A stretch of 57,163 bases of DNA from Hyphochytrium catenoides (lineage: Eukaryota > Sar > Hyphochytriomycetes > Hyphochytriales > Hyphochytriaceae), in assembly GCA_900088475.1 (NCBI GenBank), contig FLMG01003880.1, positions 1-57,163 on the forward strand. Reading direction: 5' to 3'. Under the pieces are notes generated by a model. The model worked only from the letters and a program-made list of their open reading frames with translations, did no database searches and was not told the DNA's origin. The position numbers were made by a program, and so were the translations under genes. Each line of letters opens with the position of its first letter. Position 1 is the first letter of the stretch. Shown here in pieces: positions 20,578 to 34,900 of this stretch.

Positions 20578-22648
20578 GGCCCACTGTCTTTGAGCTTTCC
20601 TAGGTTCAAACCATCATTCCTTTATCCTTATGATGCCTGTTCTTAAGGAATCTCTCAAGTCGGAAGGGTTACCGCCATCCAGCGCAAGGCAGAAGAGACT
20701 GCGTCATTAGGAGCTTCTTGACATTCCGTCTCTCCTAGTCACTGGCGTAGCGATGCAGCCTTCCTCCTTCAGGTCTTGGCATCACTCTCCTTCCTCCTCT
20801 GAATGGGGCTTCAGACAGCTCCGTGGCTGCAGTGAGAGGCGGGCGCAGCACTGGAAGGGAAGGCAGGCCAGGCAAGGAAGACAGAGCAGGAGAGAGGGCG
20901 GAGCAGGCCGAAACCCTTTATAAAAAGGGGGTTACAGAGGGACATTGATAATCGATAATCTGATTCTCACAGCCTCAAGTTCTGATCTGTGTTTCTGTCG
21001 CATGTTACAGAAAGCTGTGCGGACGTCCGTCACGCTCCTCTACTTTTTTCTCCTTCTCCATCATCATCATCGCACTTCTTCTTGCTAGCTGGGATCTTGC
21101 TCCCAAGGACAGTAGAAGCCTACTAGAGAAATAGAGCTCCGCGGCAGACAGGAAGAGAGTCTCATGATGGCATCATTATCGCTTGAGACTGTTACATCAA
21201 CAGCTGACTCTTTTGTAGCTATTTTTTGGGAGGAGTAGTAGTAGTAGTGCCGACGATGATGTTGTTGATGAGGCAATGAGAGACACAGCAGATAGAGGAG
21301 AGACACGACAGCTTCCTTTTACTAGGGAGGAGGACAATCAATTCCCTCTTCCTGAAAAAGAGACGGAACCAAGTCCAGATGTTCCAGCTTCCGCTTCGTT
21401 CCAGCAGGGCCCCTTATTCACTTAAGCTTGGTTGGTGGAGAGCAGTTTGATGAGCCGTCACAGGGCACTACCGCCATTGAACCACCTTCCCGGCTTGACA
21501 ACAATAGTCCGCACTCTGGGTCTCCCTACGCTTCCTGATAGCATGGGATGGACGGTTATTATTATTATATGATGGTAGTAGCGACTTGATGATGAGGCGC
21601 GAAAATTCTATAAACCCCTTCAGCATAACATTACTATTTATGACCTCTTCTTCTAATAATAATAATAAGGAAATGCTCTGCCACATAAAGAAGAGGTGTA
21701 CTCTAGTCCACCACTTTCTATCTCAGGCTTGGCGGTGACCTGGACGACACTCATCACTCGGTCAGAGCCGTGAACATGTTCACCCAGGTCTATCATCCTA
21801 GGTCCGCTGCTGCTGGTCGATCGACGACGATGATGATGAAGAGCTCCTCCACCCGGCGGCTCTTCTGCAGGTGCTTGCGCTAATAAGTTTTTTTGTTAGT
21901 GCTGGTTCTATTATTGTGGGGAGAAAGCAGTGCACAGAACTCTTATTGTTGAGTGCACGAGGCCTCATTATTATTTAGAAACTTATTAGCGGCGTTTCGC
22001 AAATCAGAACTGTAGTACGTGTGATCTATGTCAATCTAGGAGGCCACTACCCAAAAGTAAGATTTTTTGTTTATAAACAAAATCTGATGAGGGTAAACAA
22101 ATCTTGTGTTCTGACGGTGGTCCCTAGTAAACAAATTCTGTATGGAACCTGATGCTTTTGTACCTACACAGTCTGTACACCATTCTTTTAGAACGTTAGC
22201 GTGCTCTCCCTACCCCCATCTAGCCGTTAGCGACAGGAATTTAGGTATATACCGACTGCAAACATTTTTTGACACCATATATTATCCACCTGCCCACCCA
22301 CACCGCCTTCAAGCTCCCATTTTCAGTGAGATCACAAATGCCCACCCACATCCGAGTTCGATAAGCGGAAGTTCAAATGCCCCCACCCACCTTCCTCAAG
22401 GATCTGTGTGGGGGTGAGCCAGGGCACTTGTTCTTTTATAAAGAGTAATATAAAAGAGAGGAAGATTGGTACTGAGCAACACTTTTTGTTAGTAGATCAA
22501 CAAAAACTTTTGTTAACTTTATAAAAGTCAGCAAGGGCGGGTTTCATTATCCAATTTTCCTTGGCTGAGTGAAAACGGTATAAAACCTTTTTCGCCCAAA
22601 TATCTTTGTTTGAAACCGACTTCCCGTGGCGTTTGTCTCATCGAAGCA
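20578..22648. other. About 2 kb without a recognised gene
   Basis: Divergent region between the FSIP1-like gene and the coiled-coil gene at 22649. The first part is GC-rich with purine tracts (20860-20900). The second part (21540-22500) is clearly more AT-rich, with TAT/AAT trinucleotide runs near 21556 and 21652 and several TATAAA-like strings. Open frames are short and low complexity. Confidence 0.4.
22578..22587 (+). promoter_or_regulatory. Possible TATA box for the gene at 22649
   Basis: GTATAAAACC lies about 70 bases upstream of the ATG. A second TATAAAA occurs near 22520. Spacing fits a core promoter with a short leader. Judged by eye only. Confidence 0.4.
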
Positions 22649-24223
22649 ATGGCCGTTTCACCCACTAGTTCTACCTGCATCACTGCAGCATCTCTAGCCT
22701 CAGAAGAGGAGCTTGAGAAGACCCTCCAACAGCTGATTATGGAAGGACCTGGGACCAATGGGAAGAAAGTCGAGGAAATGCTCGCTTTGTGGGAAAAGAA
22801 AGAAAGCAGGCGCAAAACCACCGCTTTTATTTTCCGCGATGGCAGACCTGAAGGGAGAAAACTTCTTACTGCTTCCATCCTGCAGAGCTCGGACCGGACG
22901 CTGGAGCAAATATGCTTCTTCATTCACCAAGTTGCTATCCTCTCTTCTCGTAGAAAGCTTCTTGTTGATGCAGAAGCTATTACAAACATTGAGCAGCGTC
23001 TTGCATCTGCAGCTCCACCACAGGCAGTGGTAGTCTTAGCGCAGAGCGCCATCATTTCTCTCAAACATGGCCTGGTCGACTTTCAGACGTGTAAGGATGC
23101 GTGTATGTCACATGCTAGCAATCTCCTCGCTGAAGCCGTCAAGATGGAAGGTGACAGTCATTTTGGGGCCTTTTTATCCACCCTTGTCAACTTAGCAACA
23201 GACCACGTTGAGGAGCGCGTGGCTTCTTTCACCACGGTGCAGCCAGATCGCTTATTGCGTTACGCACTGGAGACATCATCCAACTTGTCCAAGCTTCGTA
23301 TTAGCATGTTGCTGAGGGCCTATTGTGATGTGATGGCAGAAATCTTCAAGAAGGTCGTTAAAGTCCCAAAAAATGTGGACCAAGAGACAAGGGACGCCTT
23401 CTTGTCACAGCAGGTGGAATGCTGGCTCTCACTACTCTGTCCGCTCCAAGAATCTAATTTAGGTCTAGCCTTCCAGTTTACAGAAGAAGCATTTTGTGAC
23501 TTGTTACAAAACTTACGAGGAGATTATTTTCAGGAGTGGTTACAGGACTCAGCAGCCAAGCAGCAATATGAAAAGCTGCAACCAGTGATCACTTGTTCTT
23601 TAATATTGAAGCAGCGCTGGAGCGATGAGAAAAAGCGACGACAGATTGCAGAAGATCGACTAGAGGATGTACAGGAGGCGCTGTGGGGTGAGAAGCAGAC
23701 TAGGGCGCAGGAAAAGCAGGCCATGGCGCAGGAAAAGCAGGCCATGGCGCAGGAAAAGCAGGCCATGGCGCAGGAAAAGCAGGCCATGGCGCAGGAAAAG
23801 CAGCTGGTCGCACAAGAGAAGGTGAAGCTACAAGAAGGGAATCGTCATTTAGAGCAAGAGCAACAGAAACTGCTTGACATTACGGAACACTACAAAAGGA
23901 TCAGCTTGCGCCTGCAGGAGAAGGAGGCGCACGTAGACCGGTTGTTGCAGCGAGAGAATGCGCAGCTCCGTCAGCAGCAATCTCAGCCACGCTCTCAGGC
24001 ACCACACTCTCAGCCACCACGCTCTCAACCACACTCTCAGGCACCACGGTCTCAGCACCAATCTCAACTACGCTCTCAGCAGCAATCTCAACCACACTCT
24101 CAGCAGCAATCTCAACCACACTCTCAGGACCAGGCCGCGGCGCTTCTTTTGACAGCCCTTCGTCGCTCGCATGAAGAACAAAGACCGTCTTCTTCTAGGC
24201 CACCCAAGAAAACGAAACGATAA
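22649..24223 (+). CDS. Intronless orphan protein with coiled coil and SQ-rich tail
   Basis: 524 residues from the ATG at 22649; the longer open frame begins only with a non-ATG codon. The N-terminal 320 residues are helical with no domain I recognise (EELEKTLQQLIMEGPGTNGK, LRAYCDVMAEIFKKVVKVP). Residues about 345-435 form a coiled coil built partly from a heptad-length repeat, AQEKQAM, encoded by a near-perfect 21-bp DNA repeat. The last 80 residues are a Ser-Gln/Pro/Arg-rich tail (RSQPHSQAPRSQHQSQ) ending in PPKKTKR, a likely nuclear localisation signal. Clustered SQ pairs are potential ATM/ATR-type kinase sites, but composition alone could explain them. TATA-like sequences lie upstream. No introns, unlike most neighbours. 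Function unknown. Confidence 0.72.
   Translation: MAVSPTSSTCITAASLASEEELEKTLQQLIMEGPGTNGKKVEEMLALWEKKESRRKTTAFIFRDGRPEGRKLLTASILQSSDRTLEQICFFIHQVAILSSRRKLLVDAEAITNIEQRLASAAPPQAVVVLAQSAIISLKHGLVDFQTCKDACMSHASNLLAEAVKMEGDSHFGAFLSTLVNLATDHVEERVASFTTVQPDRLLRYALETSSNLSKLRISMLLRAYCDVMAEIFKKVVKVPKNVDQETRDAFLSQQVECWLSLLCPLQESNLGLAFQFTEEAFCDLLQNLRGDYFQEWLQDSAAKQQYEKLQPVITCSLILKQRWSDEKKRRQIAEDRLEDVQEALWGEKQTRAQEKQAMAQEKQAMAQEKQAMAQEKQAMAQEKQLVAQEKVKLQEGNRHLEQEQQKLLDITEHYKRISLRLQEKEAHVDRLLQRENAQLRQQQSQPRSQAPHSQPPRSQPHSQAPRSQHQSQLRSQQQSQPHSQQQSQPHSQDQAAALLLTALRRSHEEQRPSSSRPPKKTKR
23705..23804 (+). repeat. 21-bp in-frame tandem repeat
   Basis: Four full copies plus a partial fifth of GCGCAGGAAAAGCAGGCCAT(G). 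Near identity at DNA level, including synonymous positions, indicates recent expansion by unequal crossover or slippage. Each unit adds one heptad (AQEKQAM) to the coiled coil of the host gene. Confidence 0.95.
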
Positions 24224-24811
24224 ATGGAAATTGGTCAGTGCAGCTGTTCAGCTATCTGTTTCTAATGCTATTCCCTCAAAGACGTGAATTAGAAGTCCAG
24301 AAAGTGCTTCCAATAAAACAAATCTTATACATTGAACTATCGTATTTTGTAGCAGCGGCAATTACATCTACACCGCTTCGTAATGGAGTCCAAGCCACTA
24401 GTACCGGTCGTAGCTGGATAACCATCTAATTGGAAGGCAGAAGGGCGTGTAGGCAGATATCTGGATGGTCCGCAGCAAGGTTCACTATTTTTCTCTCAAC
24501 CCGGTCTCTGGTCTCCTTTTCCTAGTCCTAGCCAAGATATATTGGTGCCATGATGATAGCACATGTGAAGCTTTATCGATAGTTGGGCAATCTCTTGTCA
24601 CCAGGTAGACAAAACGTTGTCTGGTCAACGACCATTTTTCTTTTTTGTTTCCACCATCGTTTCTCAGCTTCTTTCTTATCCCCTTCACTAAACAACATGA
24701 ATTTATCGTAATCATCTTTGGAGACACATTAAAGCCTGTAATAGAGGGGACCAGCAAGGTTGTAAGAAAGCTTGCTCTTGACTGCGCTAGCAATCCAGTA
24801 AGTTGCGTGAG
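24224..24811. other. Convergent intergenic region
   Basis: About 590 bases between two stop codons. AATAAAAC near 24312 could be a polyadenylation signal for the 22649 gene. No gene seen. Confidence 0.4.
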
Positions 24812-26626
24812 CTAAGATTGGCTCTGGGGAAAGGTAACATTTGCCGCTTGAGGCAGTGGAATCGTGGTTGCAAAGCTGCCAATATTGGTCATATTCACCG
24901 GTACTTGCTGTTGCGGCTGGACTGCTGGATCGCCATTAGGAGGAGGACCGCCAAAGACCCTCCGGAGAAAGGACGGTCTCTGCTGTTGTTGCTGAGGAGG
25001 CGGAAAAGGAGGCAGGACACTCTGAGGCACGTTGAGCCCAAACGCATAGTTAGTTGGAGGACCTGCGGGAGCGCTCGTGTGCTGCATTTGCTGAACCTGC
25101 ATGGATGTTACCATCTTCTTCTGTGCAGAGCTTCTGTACATTGCTTTCCTTTTGAATTGATCGTCAGCCTCAAAGTTGCTTCTTTGCCACTGGTGTGTTT
25201 GTGCGACCGACGTCATGTATGCCTTTTCTTTGGCGCCATAAGAGTGAGCCTTGGACATGAATTCTCCGGCGAGTTGAAGATCTTTCAATAAATCTGTGAC
25301 GTACTCGACATCATCAGGGGTGCTCAGTTCACGTTTTAAGTCTTCGAGCTGCTTTGTTGCCTCATTTAGCTTCTCTTTTGCTTCCTTCAGCTTACGAACA
25401 TCCGCCAGTTGCCCTGCGTCATCTAAAGCGTGGGCCGCCTTTATACGACAAAGATTCTTCACGACCAGTTCATTTTTCTTTTTTGTGGGTACGCCTTCTG
25501 GCCTCTGAAGGACGAGCGGGTAAGTCTCTGTTGTGATCTTCGAGTTGAGGACATCCACATATTCAAGCTGAACGTTGCCAAAAGTACTACTGGTACTGGC
25601 AGGAAGCTGTACTCTGAGCATTAGGGTTTTCTCGTCACCAGCAGAGACATCTCCAATGTTAACGCTCAGAAGAGAGCTGTTTCTTTCACTGAGTTGGTAC
25701 TGAGAAGACAGCAGGTCCAAAACCTGGTAACTATTTTGGTACTGAAGGGTTACCTTCACGTTCTGCGCCACGGTTGATTTCACCGCTCCAAGGCAGTCCG
25801 CAAAGCAAGATGCCACAGTGTCTACGGAGGAGACAAAGTAGTACATTCCACGGCCGTGCTCAGATATAGAGCGTAAGAGTGTCGCATCGTGGTCTTCTCC
25901 ATATCCGAAAGTCGATATCTTTAGACTTGGTAGCGTTGCAAGCAGTGGGACGAGGGTCTCCTTAATAAGAGACCAAGAGGTCAAACCAACGTTGGCATGA
26001 CCATCGGTCAGTAAAAAAAGAGCTTGCAAGCGCCTAGCACAGGTGGATTCAGCATCTTTGTTGGCCTTCTGCATCTGCCCAATGCCCGCAAAGAGACCAC
26101 CGGAGAGATTTGTGCTGTCCAGGTCTCTCAGTCCGTCCACAATCTTCTTTAGACGAGCTTTTCCTATATCATCCATAGGAATGAATTCGTGCACGCTAAC
26201 CTGGCTGGCAAAGGTCACTAAGGATACCCTGTCTCTCCGTGATAGGTACTGCATGAGACAGATGATGGTCAACTTGCACATATCCAGCTTCTGTCCTCCC
26301 ATACTGCCGCTCAAATCCAAAGCAATTGTCAGGTCAAGGCCAAGCCCAGCTTTGAAATTTCCATCGTCATCGACCTGGGTGTCGTCTTCGTGCCCCAGAA
26401 TGTTTAGCGCAAGGTGAGTTGCAGAGCTCTCTGAAGCTGCGTAACCATCCTGGGCTTCGAAGTGGTACGAAAGATGCAAGGCCTTTTGAGGACGCGCGTC
26501 CTGCTCGTTGACCATGGTACTTTTCTCTTCGTCATGGGCTTGACTCTCAACAAGCATAGGTTCGGCTGATCCAGCCAAGTCTGACACGACTTGCCACTCA
26601 GACTCAGGCTCCTGTCTGATGCTCAT
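24812..26626 (-). CDS. Von Willebrand factor A (vWA) domain protein
   Basis: Intronless, 604 residues, ATG at 26626. The vWA domain spans about residues 95-275: strand 1 with the complete MIDAS start DLTIALDLSGSMGGQKLD (D104-x-S106-x-S108), the MIDAS threonine region in DSTNLSGGLFAGI, and the final acidic loop in LFLLTDGHANVGL. All metal-coordinating positions look present. A beta-rich segment follows (about 285-385), then a helical charged stretch (KLKEAKEKLNEATKQLEDLK) and a Pro/Gln-rich tail (VLPPFPPPQQQQQRPSFLR). The order vWA, beta domain, helical tail resembles cytosolic vWA proteins of plants and protists, some of which (WAV3 type) have a RING finger. No RING, signal peptide or membrane segment is seen, so a cytosolic metal-dependent adhesion or scaffold role is inferred. 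Confidence 0.85.
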   Translation of the reverse strand: MSIRQEPESEWQVVSDLAGSAEPMLVESQAHDEEKSTMVNEQDARPQKALHLSYHFEAQDGYAASESSATHLALNILGHEDDTQVDDDGNFKAGLGLDLTIALDLSGSMGGQKLDMCKLTIICLMQYLSRRDRVSLVTFASQVSVHEFIPMDDIGKARLKKIVDGLRDLDSTNLSGGLFAGIGQMQKANKDAESTCARRLQALFLLTDGHANVGLTSWSLIKETLVPLLATLPSLKISTFGYGEDHDATLLRSISEHGRGMYYFVSSVDTVASCFADCLGAVKSTVAQNVKVTLQYQNSYQVLDLLSSQYQLSERNSSLLSVNIGDVSAGDEKTLMLRVQLPASTSSTFGNVQLEYVDVLNSKITTETYPLVLQRPEGVPTKKKNELVVKNLCRIKAAHALDDAGQLADVRKLKEAKEKLNEATKQLEDLKRELSTPDDVEYVTDLLKDLQLAGEFMSKAHSYGAKEKAYMTSVAQTHQWQRSNFEADDQFKRKAMYRSSAQKKMVTSMQVQQMQHTSAPAGPPTNYAFGLNVPQSVLPPFPPPQQQQQRPSFLRRVFGGPPPNGDPAVQPQQQVPVNMTNIGSFATTIPLPQAANVTFPQSQS

Positions 26627-27498
26627 GGTGGATGTTTGCGCTCCAAAGTGGTTGTAGCTCCTGAGAGGAAAGTATAATAGACGGCGCTGACTGAGGCTGT
26701 TTTTTTGAACGATTTGTAGGGTTACGCTTTTCGTTGTAACTTCTCAAATGATAGAGATTGGTCCGCTGCTGCGCATCGGGGCTTCCTTAAAAGTTTTCTG
26801 CAGACTCGTCAAATGAGAAAGTACCCCTCGCAGTGTATGTGACAACCTGTAAAGCCAATCAGCCTTATATCTCTCTCCCTTGACGCATACAAGGAGGCGC
26901 ACTTACCCTACCTTGCCTTTCTCTTCATTCCTTACTCAATCTTACCTAGTTGAAGAGACTCGATGCTTGGATCACTTCTGAGCCTGGGATGAGCTGAAGA
27001 GAAGGGAAAAGGGCGAAGACGGAGAGAAGAGTTCTAGGAATGAAGTGCCACACACCTTTCCATCATTGAGCTGTCAACACAGAGGGATGACCACTGAGAA
27101 CGTTCTCTACGATGATTGGCTGGGGGATGTTCTTTTTGAAAGTTCCAGCCAATCAGAGAGGACCTCGGTCTGATGTGATAACCTATTGGCAATGGATCTT
27201 TACTTTGATATGTATAGGTCAAGCTGGTAAAGGCTCTGATTCTTTTATCAATTCTAGGGAGGAAAGGTTCTTAGTCCCACAATGCCCACAATGTCCAAGA
27301 GAAAGGCTGAGACCATCACTCTCTAGGGAAAGGAAGCGAGTGATTGTCTTCCTCCCTCTGGAAAGAACAGAACTTGCCCTTCTGAGGGCAGGAGAGTGTA
27401 GGTGATCAGAGTGACGGCCACTGCCCTTTTCATTTCTAAGATCAGTGCTCAAAGGTCTTGCGAAGACAGTGTGCAAGGTTCGGGCTTTGTTGATAACA

Positions 27499-27622
27499 GG
27501 TTACTGTTGCGACGATCAATGTCATGAACATTGTTGTTGGATGTGGGTTTCAGTCAGTTAGGTTACCGTTGCGATGATCAATGCCATGAACATTGTTGTT
27601 GGATGTGGGTTTCGGTCAGTTA
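27499..27622. repeat. 62-bp tandem duplication
   Basis: Two adjacent copies, 27499-27560 and 27561-27622, differing at about four transitions. Each contains CATGAACATTGTTGTTGGAT. Non-coding; the transitions show it is older than the 66-bp duplication at 18436. Confidence 0.93.
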
Positions 27623-28708
27623 GTGTCTTCTCCTGAATGAGATGCCATACTCCCCTAAGCTATTGTCGTAAGGCATCTCTGATACGTTATTTATGCACGA
27701 AGACCGACGCACCCTTTATACGATGCTTCCAAGTAGTTGCATAATAGTGATCGCTATCGCAGTTCAATGCATGCTGCAATACGGCAGAGACTAATCATGT
27801 ATATGTTCCCGTAGCTAAGTAGCATGTACGAGAGACAGTAGTACGGCGATTGTCCTTGTGACCCAACAACCCACCAGGGTCCTTGTTTTTGCTAAAAGAT
27901 TCCTATACGTGCCTAATAAGGGTGAAGTGTATCGACCTCCTCCACATATTGTGAGCTATCAACTGGTCCAATTTGACCCCAACTTGACGCCAAGCCAATA
28001 TTTTCTTATTTGGAATGTTCAACATTGAACTGCACAATACATCTATCGACTCAGTTAGCGCTTGTACGGATACCACTGTACCAAAGTAGCCGACGTCTTC
28101 TTCTATCCTGTCCGCCAAAAGGTATTATGGTCAGAGACAGAGCTGTTCATGCACGATGAAAACACCAGCACCTTTTCCTCCCGCTAACAGCCCTGAACTA
28201 CCGAACCGGAGCCATGGTAACCCTTGGGTGCCATCATCTACAAATGAAAATAATGTGCTAATACTGCTAAGCAGTGCCTGACAGGTGCTTTCCTTCTTTC
28301 CGCTACTGCATCCAGACAGAGCACTTCGCTTGGTTGGCTAAGGAAAAAGAATCTCTGCCTTGAGGGGCGTTACAATTCTCATAGTAAAAACTCTTCCCGT
28401 TGTCATGGACTCTCCTCCAGGATCAGAGCCTTTGAAAGGTTTCGAATTGTGAAAGAAACAATCTCTGAGGCTGTATTCTATGTTTGATACTGAAAGCTAC
28501 AGACAACTTTGAAAGTCTCAATAGCAGAAAGATTAGGGTGTTACAAAGGAGGAATAGGATTAGGTCAGTCCCGTTTCGAAAAGCTCTTCAGAACAAGGAA
28601 AACGGTTAATCCCTAGATTGCTAGTAAATTGTATGGGCACGATGGTGCAGGGGGTTACAACCTCCACTTGTGTGTCTGTGGGGCCACTGCGATGACAGAC
28701 AGTGATGT

Positions 28709-28774
28709 CCTCTCTCTCTCTCTCTCTCTGTCTCTCTGTCTCTCTCTGTCTCTCTCTCTCTCTCCCTCTCTCTC

Positions 28775-28819
<45 letters not shown>

Positions 28820-28870
28820 GCTCTGTCTCCTTGCCTCTCTCTTACTCTCTCTTTCCGTCTCTTTCTCTCT
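28709..28870. repeat. (CT)n-rich microsatellite region
   Basis: CT runs with CTGT and CCCT interruptions extending into CT-rich unique sequence, about 500 bases before the MAP kinase start. Its translations are Leu/Ser low complexity and are not genes. Confidence 0.93.
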
Positions 28871-29331
28871 TGCTGTCTTTCATGCTTGCTCTCTCTCTCA
28901 CTCTTGTTGGCGTTCTTCCCTCTCTCATCTCCAAGTCTCGTCTGCTTGTCAACCTTCTCTCTCGCAGAACTCCCCTTCCTGTCCTCTTCTTTTGTCTTCT
29001 GTCTCGTCTATCCTCGCCCTCTGTCTCTTTCATTGGAATCACCGTCTCTCTCACCGCCGCCATCCCATTTCCCGGCCCAGGTTGAAGAGGAAGCAGCATC
29101 AACATGCTGCAATAGAGGCCACCGTTGGGTTGAGGTGTCGCGGAGCTGCTTAGTTCAGACGAAGAGAAAGGGACTCAGATCAAATTATAGCGCTGTCCAG
29201 GTGCAAATATGACTGGCTGCTAACAACTGGTTGCTTCTGGTCCGCTACGTCGCTTCATATAAATCAGGTTTGGCAGTCTAACCTAGAAACCAGACAGAAG
29301 CAGTGGGACCATTGCAGTCAGGGCCAGAGCC

Positions 29332-32714
<3,383 letters not shown>

Positions 32715-33064
32715 AGATAATATTGAGTATGATGACGCTTGCCTTAAGAGGTTATATAACAAAGAGGAGCTCACCGGCACATGGCATTAGGTTGTTAATA
32801 AGCGATAGAGCGTCTAAGCTTCATATGGCAAAAGGCACTGAGAGACTCGGAAGAAGTAACATATTGTACCCAGCAGCCGCCTTTCCTAAAAGTATGGCTA
32901 AAAGGATATCATTCGAGCTATTCATTGTCTCTCTCCTTCTCACTCTGTCGACCCGGTCGAACTATCATACAAAGACACTCCTACTCTACATTTGGTCATA
33001 GCAATGTACAGGGGATTTGATAGGTAGGTATGGGACAGTGACTGTAGCAGCTTCGGGTCTACCA

Positions 33065-34599
33065 CTAGTCGTTCAATGTACAACTCTTCGTGAAGACACT
33101 CCAGCCGATCGGAGAGATCTGCGCCCCTCTATATCTCCGCCCAAAGCGCAGTTTGCTTGACTCTTTACTCGGCATGGCTTCATCAGTCTTGCTCGTTAAA
33201 CTCCGCGTTAGACTGTCTCTTGATACCTCGTGAAGGAATCTGCCCGTCGCGCGATGTCTCTTATGACCTACGTCCTCTGCTGAACCGAGAGCAAACGTAG
33301 GTGAAAAGTCGTCCGACCGCCTTGTCTTTAAAGGCTTCCTTTCTGGAGATAGTGACAACTCCAAGGCTGCTATGCTCAACAAGCTGGTGGCTGGAGGAGT
33401 GCCGGCTACCGGGACGATGTCGAAATGAGGGCCATCGACTCGCCAGGGTTCTTCTGAGCGCTCTAACCGCTGCCTTTCAAGCTCAGAGGCCACACTCTCA
33501 ATGGGTAACCCCAAATCTTCTACCGTCTGACAGCGATCGCAGCGCGGAGACGTCATGTGGAACTCTGTCAAGCTGCTCGAAGAAGCAACCATAGTATGAC
33601 ATGAGAAGCAAAGGGACACCTGGACACCTGCCACCGGCTCTTTAAGCAAGCTCTCAGCTTGCGAGAGCTTCACAGTGTGAAAAGGATTGCGAGAGGTAGA
33701 CGGCAGTGCGTTGATCCATTTGCTCCAGTCTAAATGAACAAGCTTGGATCGCTTCAAGCTGCTGTGGAAGAAACCCTTAGGATCTACTCTGGAGGAAGAC
33801 GATGAGGCCTTCACCGCACGAGACCTTGGCTCTGGAGACAAAGAGACTTCCTCCTCTGACCCGAGGGCCGATAGATTAAGACATGCGGTGCTGCGCTTCA
33901 TGTTCCTGTTGGCCGTATATCTAGGCTGCAAAACTCAAACGGGCAAGGGATACATACTCTTCTTGGCCCATAAAACCTGCCTGCATAAGCACTAATAAGG
34001 GATTCGGCTCTGCTCCCAGAGGATAGAAGCTGAGTAAACCTATCGAGCTCCTTTCGCGCAGCAGCTTGCTTGCGCCTTGGATAAGAGAAAGGTGTTCCAG
34101 AGCGGCTAAGTTGATGAAAGATCTGCTTCTAGAGAGATAAGCAGACCGCTCGAACAAAGTGCCTCTCCCTCGCTGCCTAAAGGAAGGGATAGATGCTGCG
34201 ATACTTGAGGATAGAGCACCTTTATCGGCTTTCCAGTCTCTGTCCAATGTACGAGGGCCCCAAGTACCTCCAAACCAAGACCAGCTTCGCTTTCAATGAA
34301 CGGATCTGAAGAGTTCGTCGCACCGACGATGTATCGTGGCTTTTGGTCTTTCACCTCTAATAATACTGGCGCAGCAGGATGGAAAAAGAAAGGTTCTTGC
34401 TTGTTTTACTGGTGCAAGCGTGCGAGTAATGGCACTGACGCGAGCGATCTCGGTAGTTATTCTTGACGGGATGACTCTGCCTGCCCGGCTGACCCTGCCA
34501 GCTTCTTTCTCTCTCGATCATTTGCTCTTGCTCTGCTGGGCGGGTTGAGCTGCGTGCTGTGCCTTGAACTACGAGCTCAGCAGATGGGCCTAGCATCAT
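33065..34599 (-). CDS. Orphan protein with paired CxxC motifs, model incomplete
   Basis: Minus strand, convergent with the MAP kinase. The last exon (33920-33065, 285 codons) is well supported as an open frame. It contains two CxxC pairs (CFSCHTMVASSSS, then SPRCDRCQTVEDLG), a possible zinc ribbon, and Ser/Arg-rich flanks. Upstream frames look coding: GAEPNPLLVLMQAGFMGQEE joins the last exon through a very short intron (33957-33921). Further up are KPRYIVGATNSSDPFIESEA and a start at the ATG at 34599. Around 34200 the coding thread changes frame and I found no intron of reasonable size that reconciles it; a tiny intron, a sequence error or a real frameshift are all possible. No family recognised. 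Confidence 0.5.
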
Positions 34600-34719
34600 C
34601 GTCAGCACTGCTGCGGCTGGGCAGGTGAAGGCCAGGGTGAGATGAGAGGAGAGTTGAGTCGTCAGGAGAGGGAGGAGAGGATGGTTGCTGGCCGACTTTT
34701 GTTCCTTTGTACTGTTCTT

Positions 34720-34829
34720 TGCTCTCTCTCTCTCTGTCTCTCTCTTGTCTTCTTTGTCTCTCTCTGTCCTCTGTTCTCTCTCCTCTTCTCTTTCTCTCTC
34801 TTCTCTCTCTCTCTTTCTCTTTCTCTCTT

Positions 34830-34862
<33 letters not shown>

Positions 34863-34900
34863 GTCTCTGTCTCGTGTTCTTTCTTTTTCTCTCTTTCAGT
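34720..34900. repeat. (CT)n/(CTTT)n-rich microsatellite region
   Basis: Imperfect CT repeats with TCTTTC interruptions. Minus-strand translation gives a long Arg-Glu repeat, an artefact of GA-rich DNA rather than a credible RE-rich protein. Confidence 0.92.

Larger units (their letters stand above)
26627..29331. other. 2.7-kb divergent intergenic region
   Basis: Between the vWA gene (minus) and the MAP kinase (plus). Contains a 62-bp tandem duplication and a long CT microsatellite. One minus-strand open frame, 27903-28118 (71 codons, no ATG at its start), has protein-like composition (ADRIEEDVGYFGTVVSVQAL) but no homology I recognise; it may be an exon or a relic. Confidence 0.4.

Noticed and set aside
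28629-29212. Overlapping Leu/Ser-rich frames of 100-170 residues
   Set aside because: All are translations of CT-rich repeats in different frames. The MAP kinase starts downstream at 29332.
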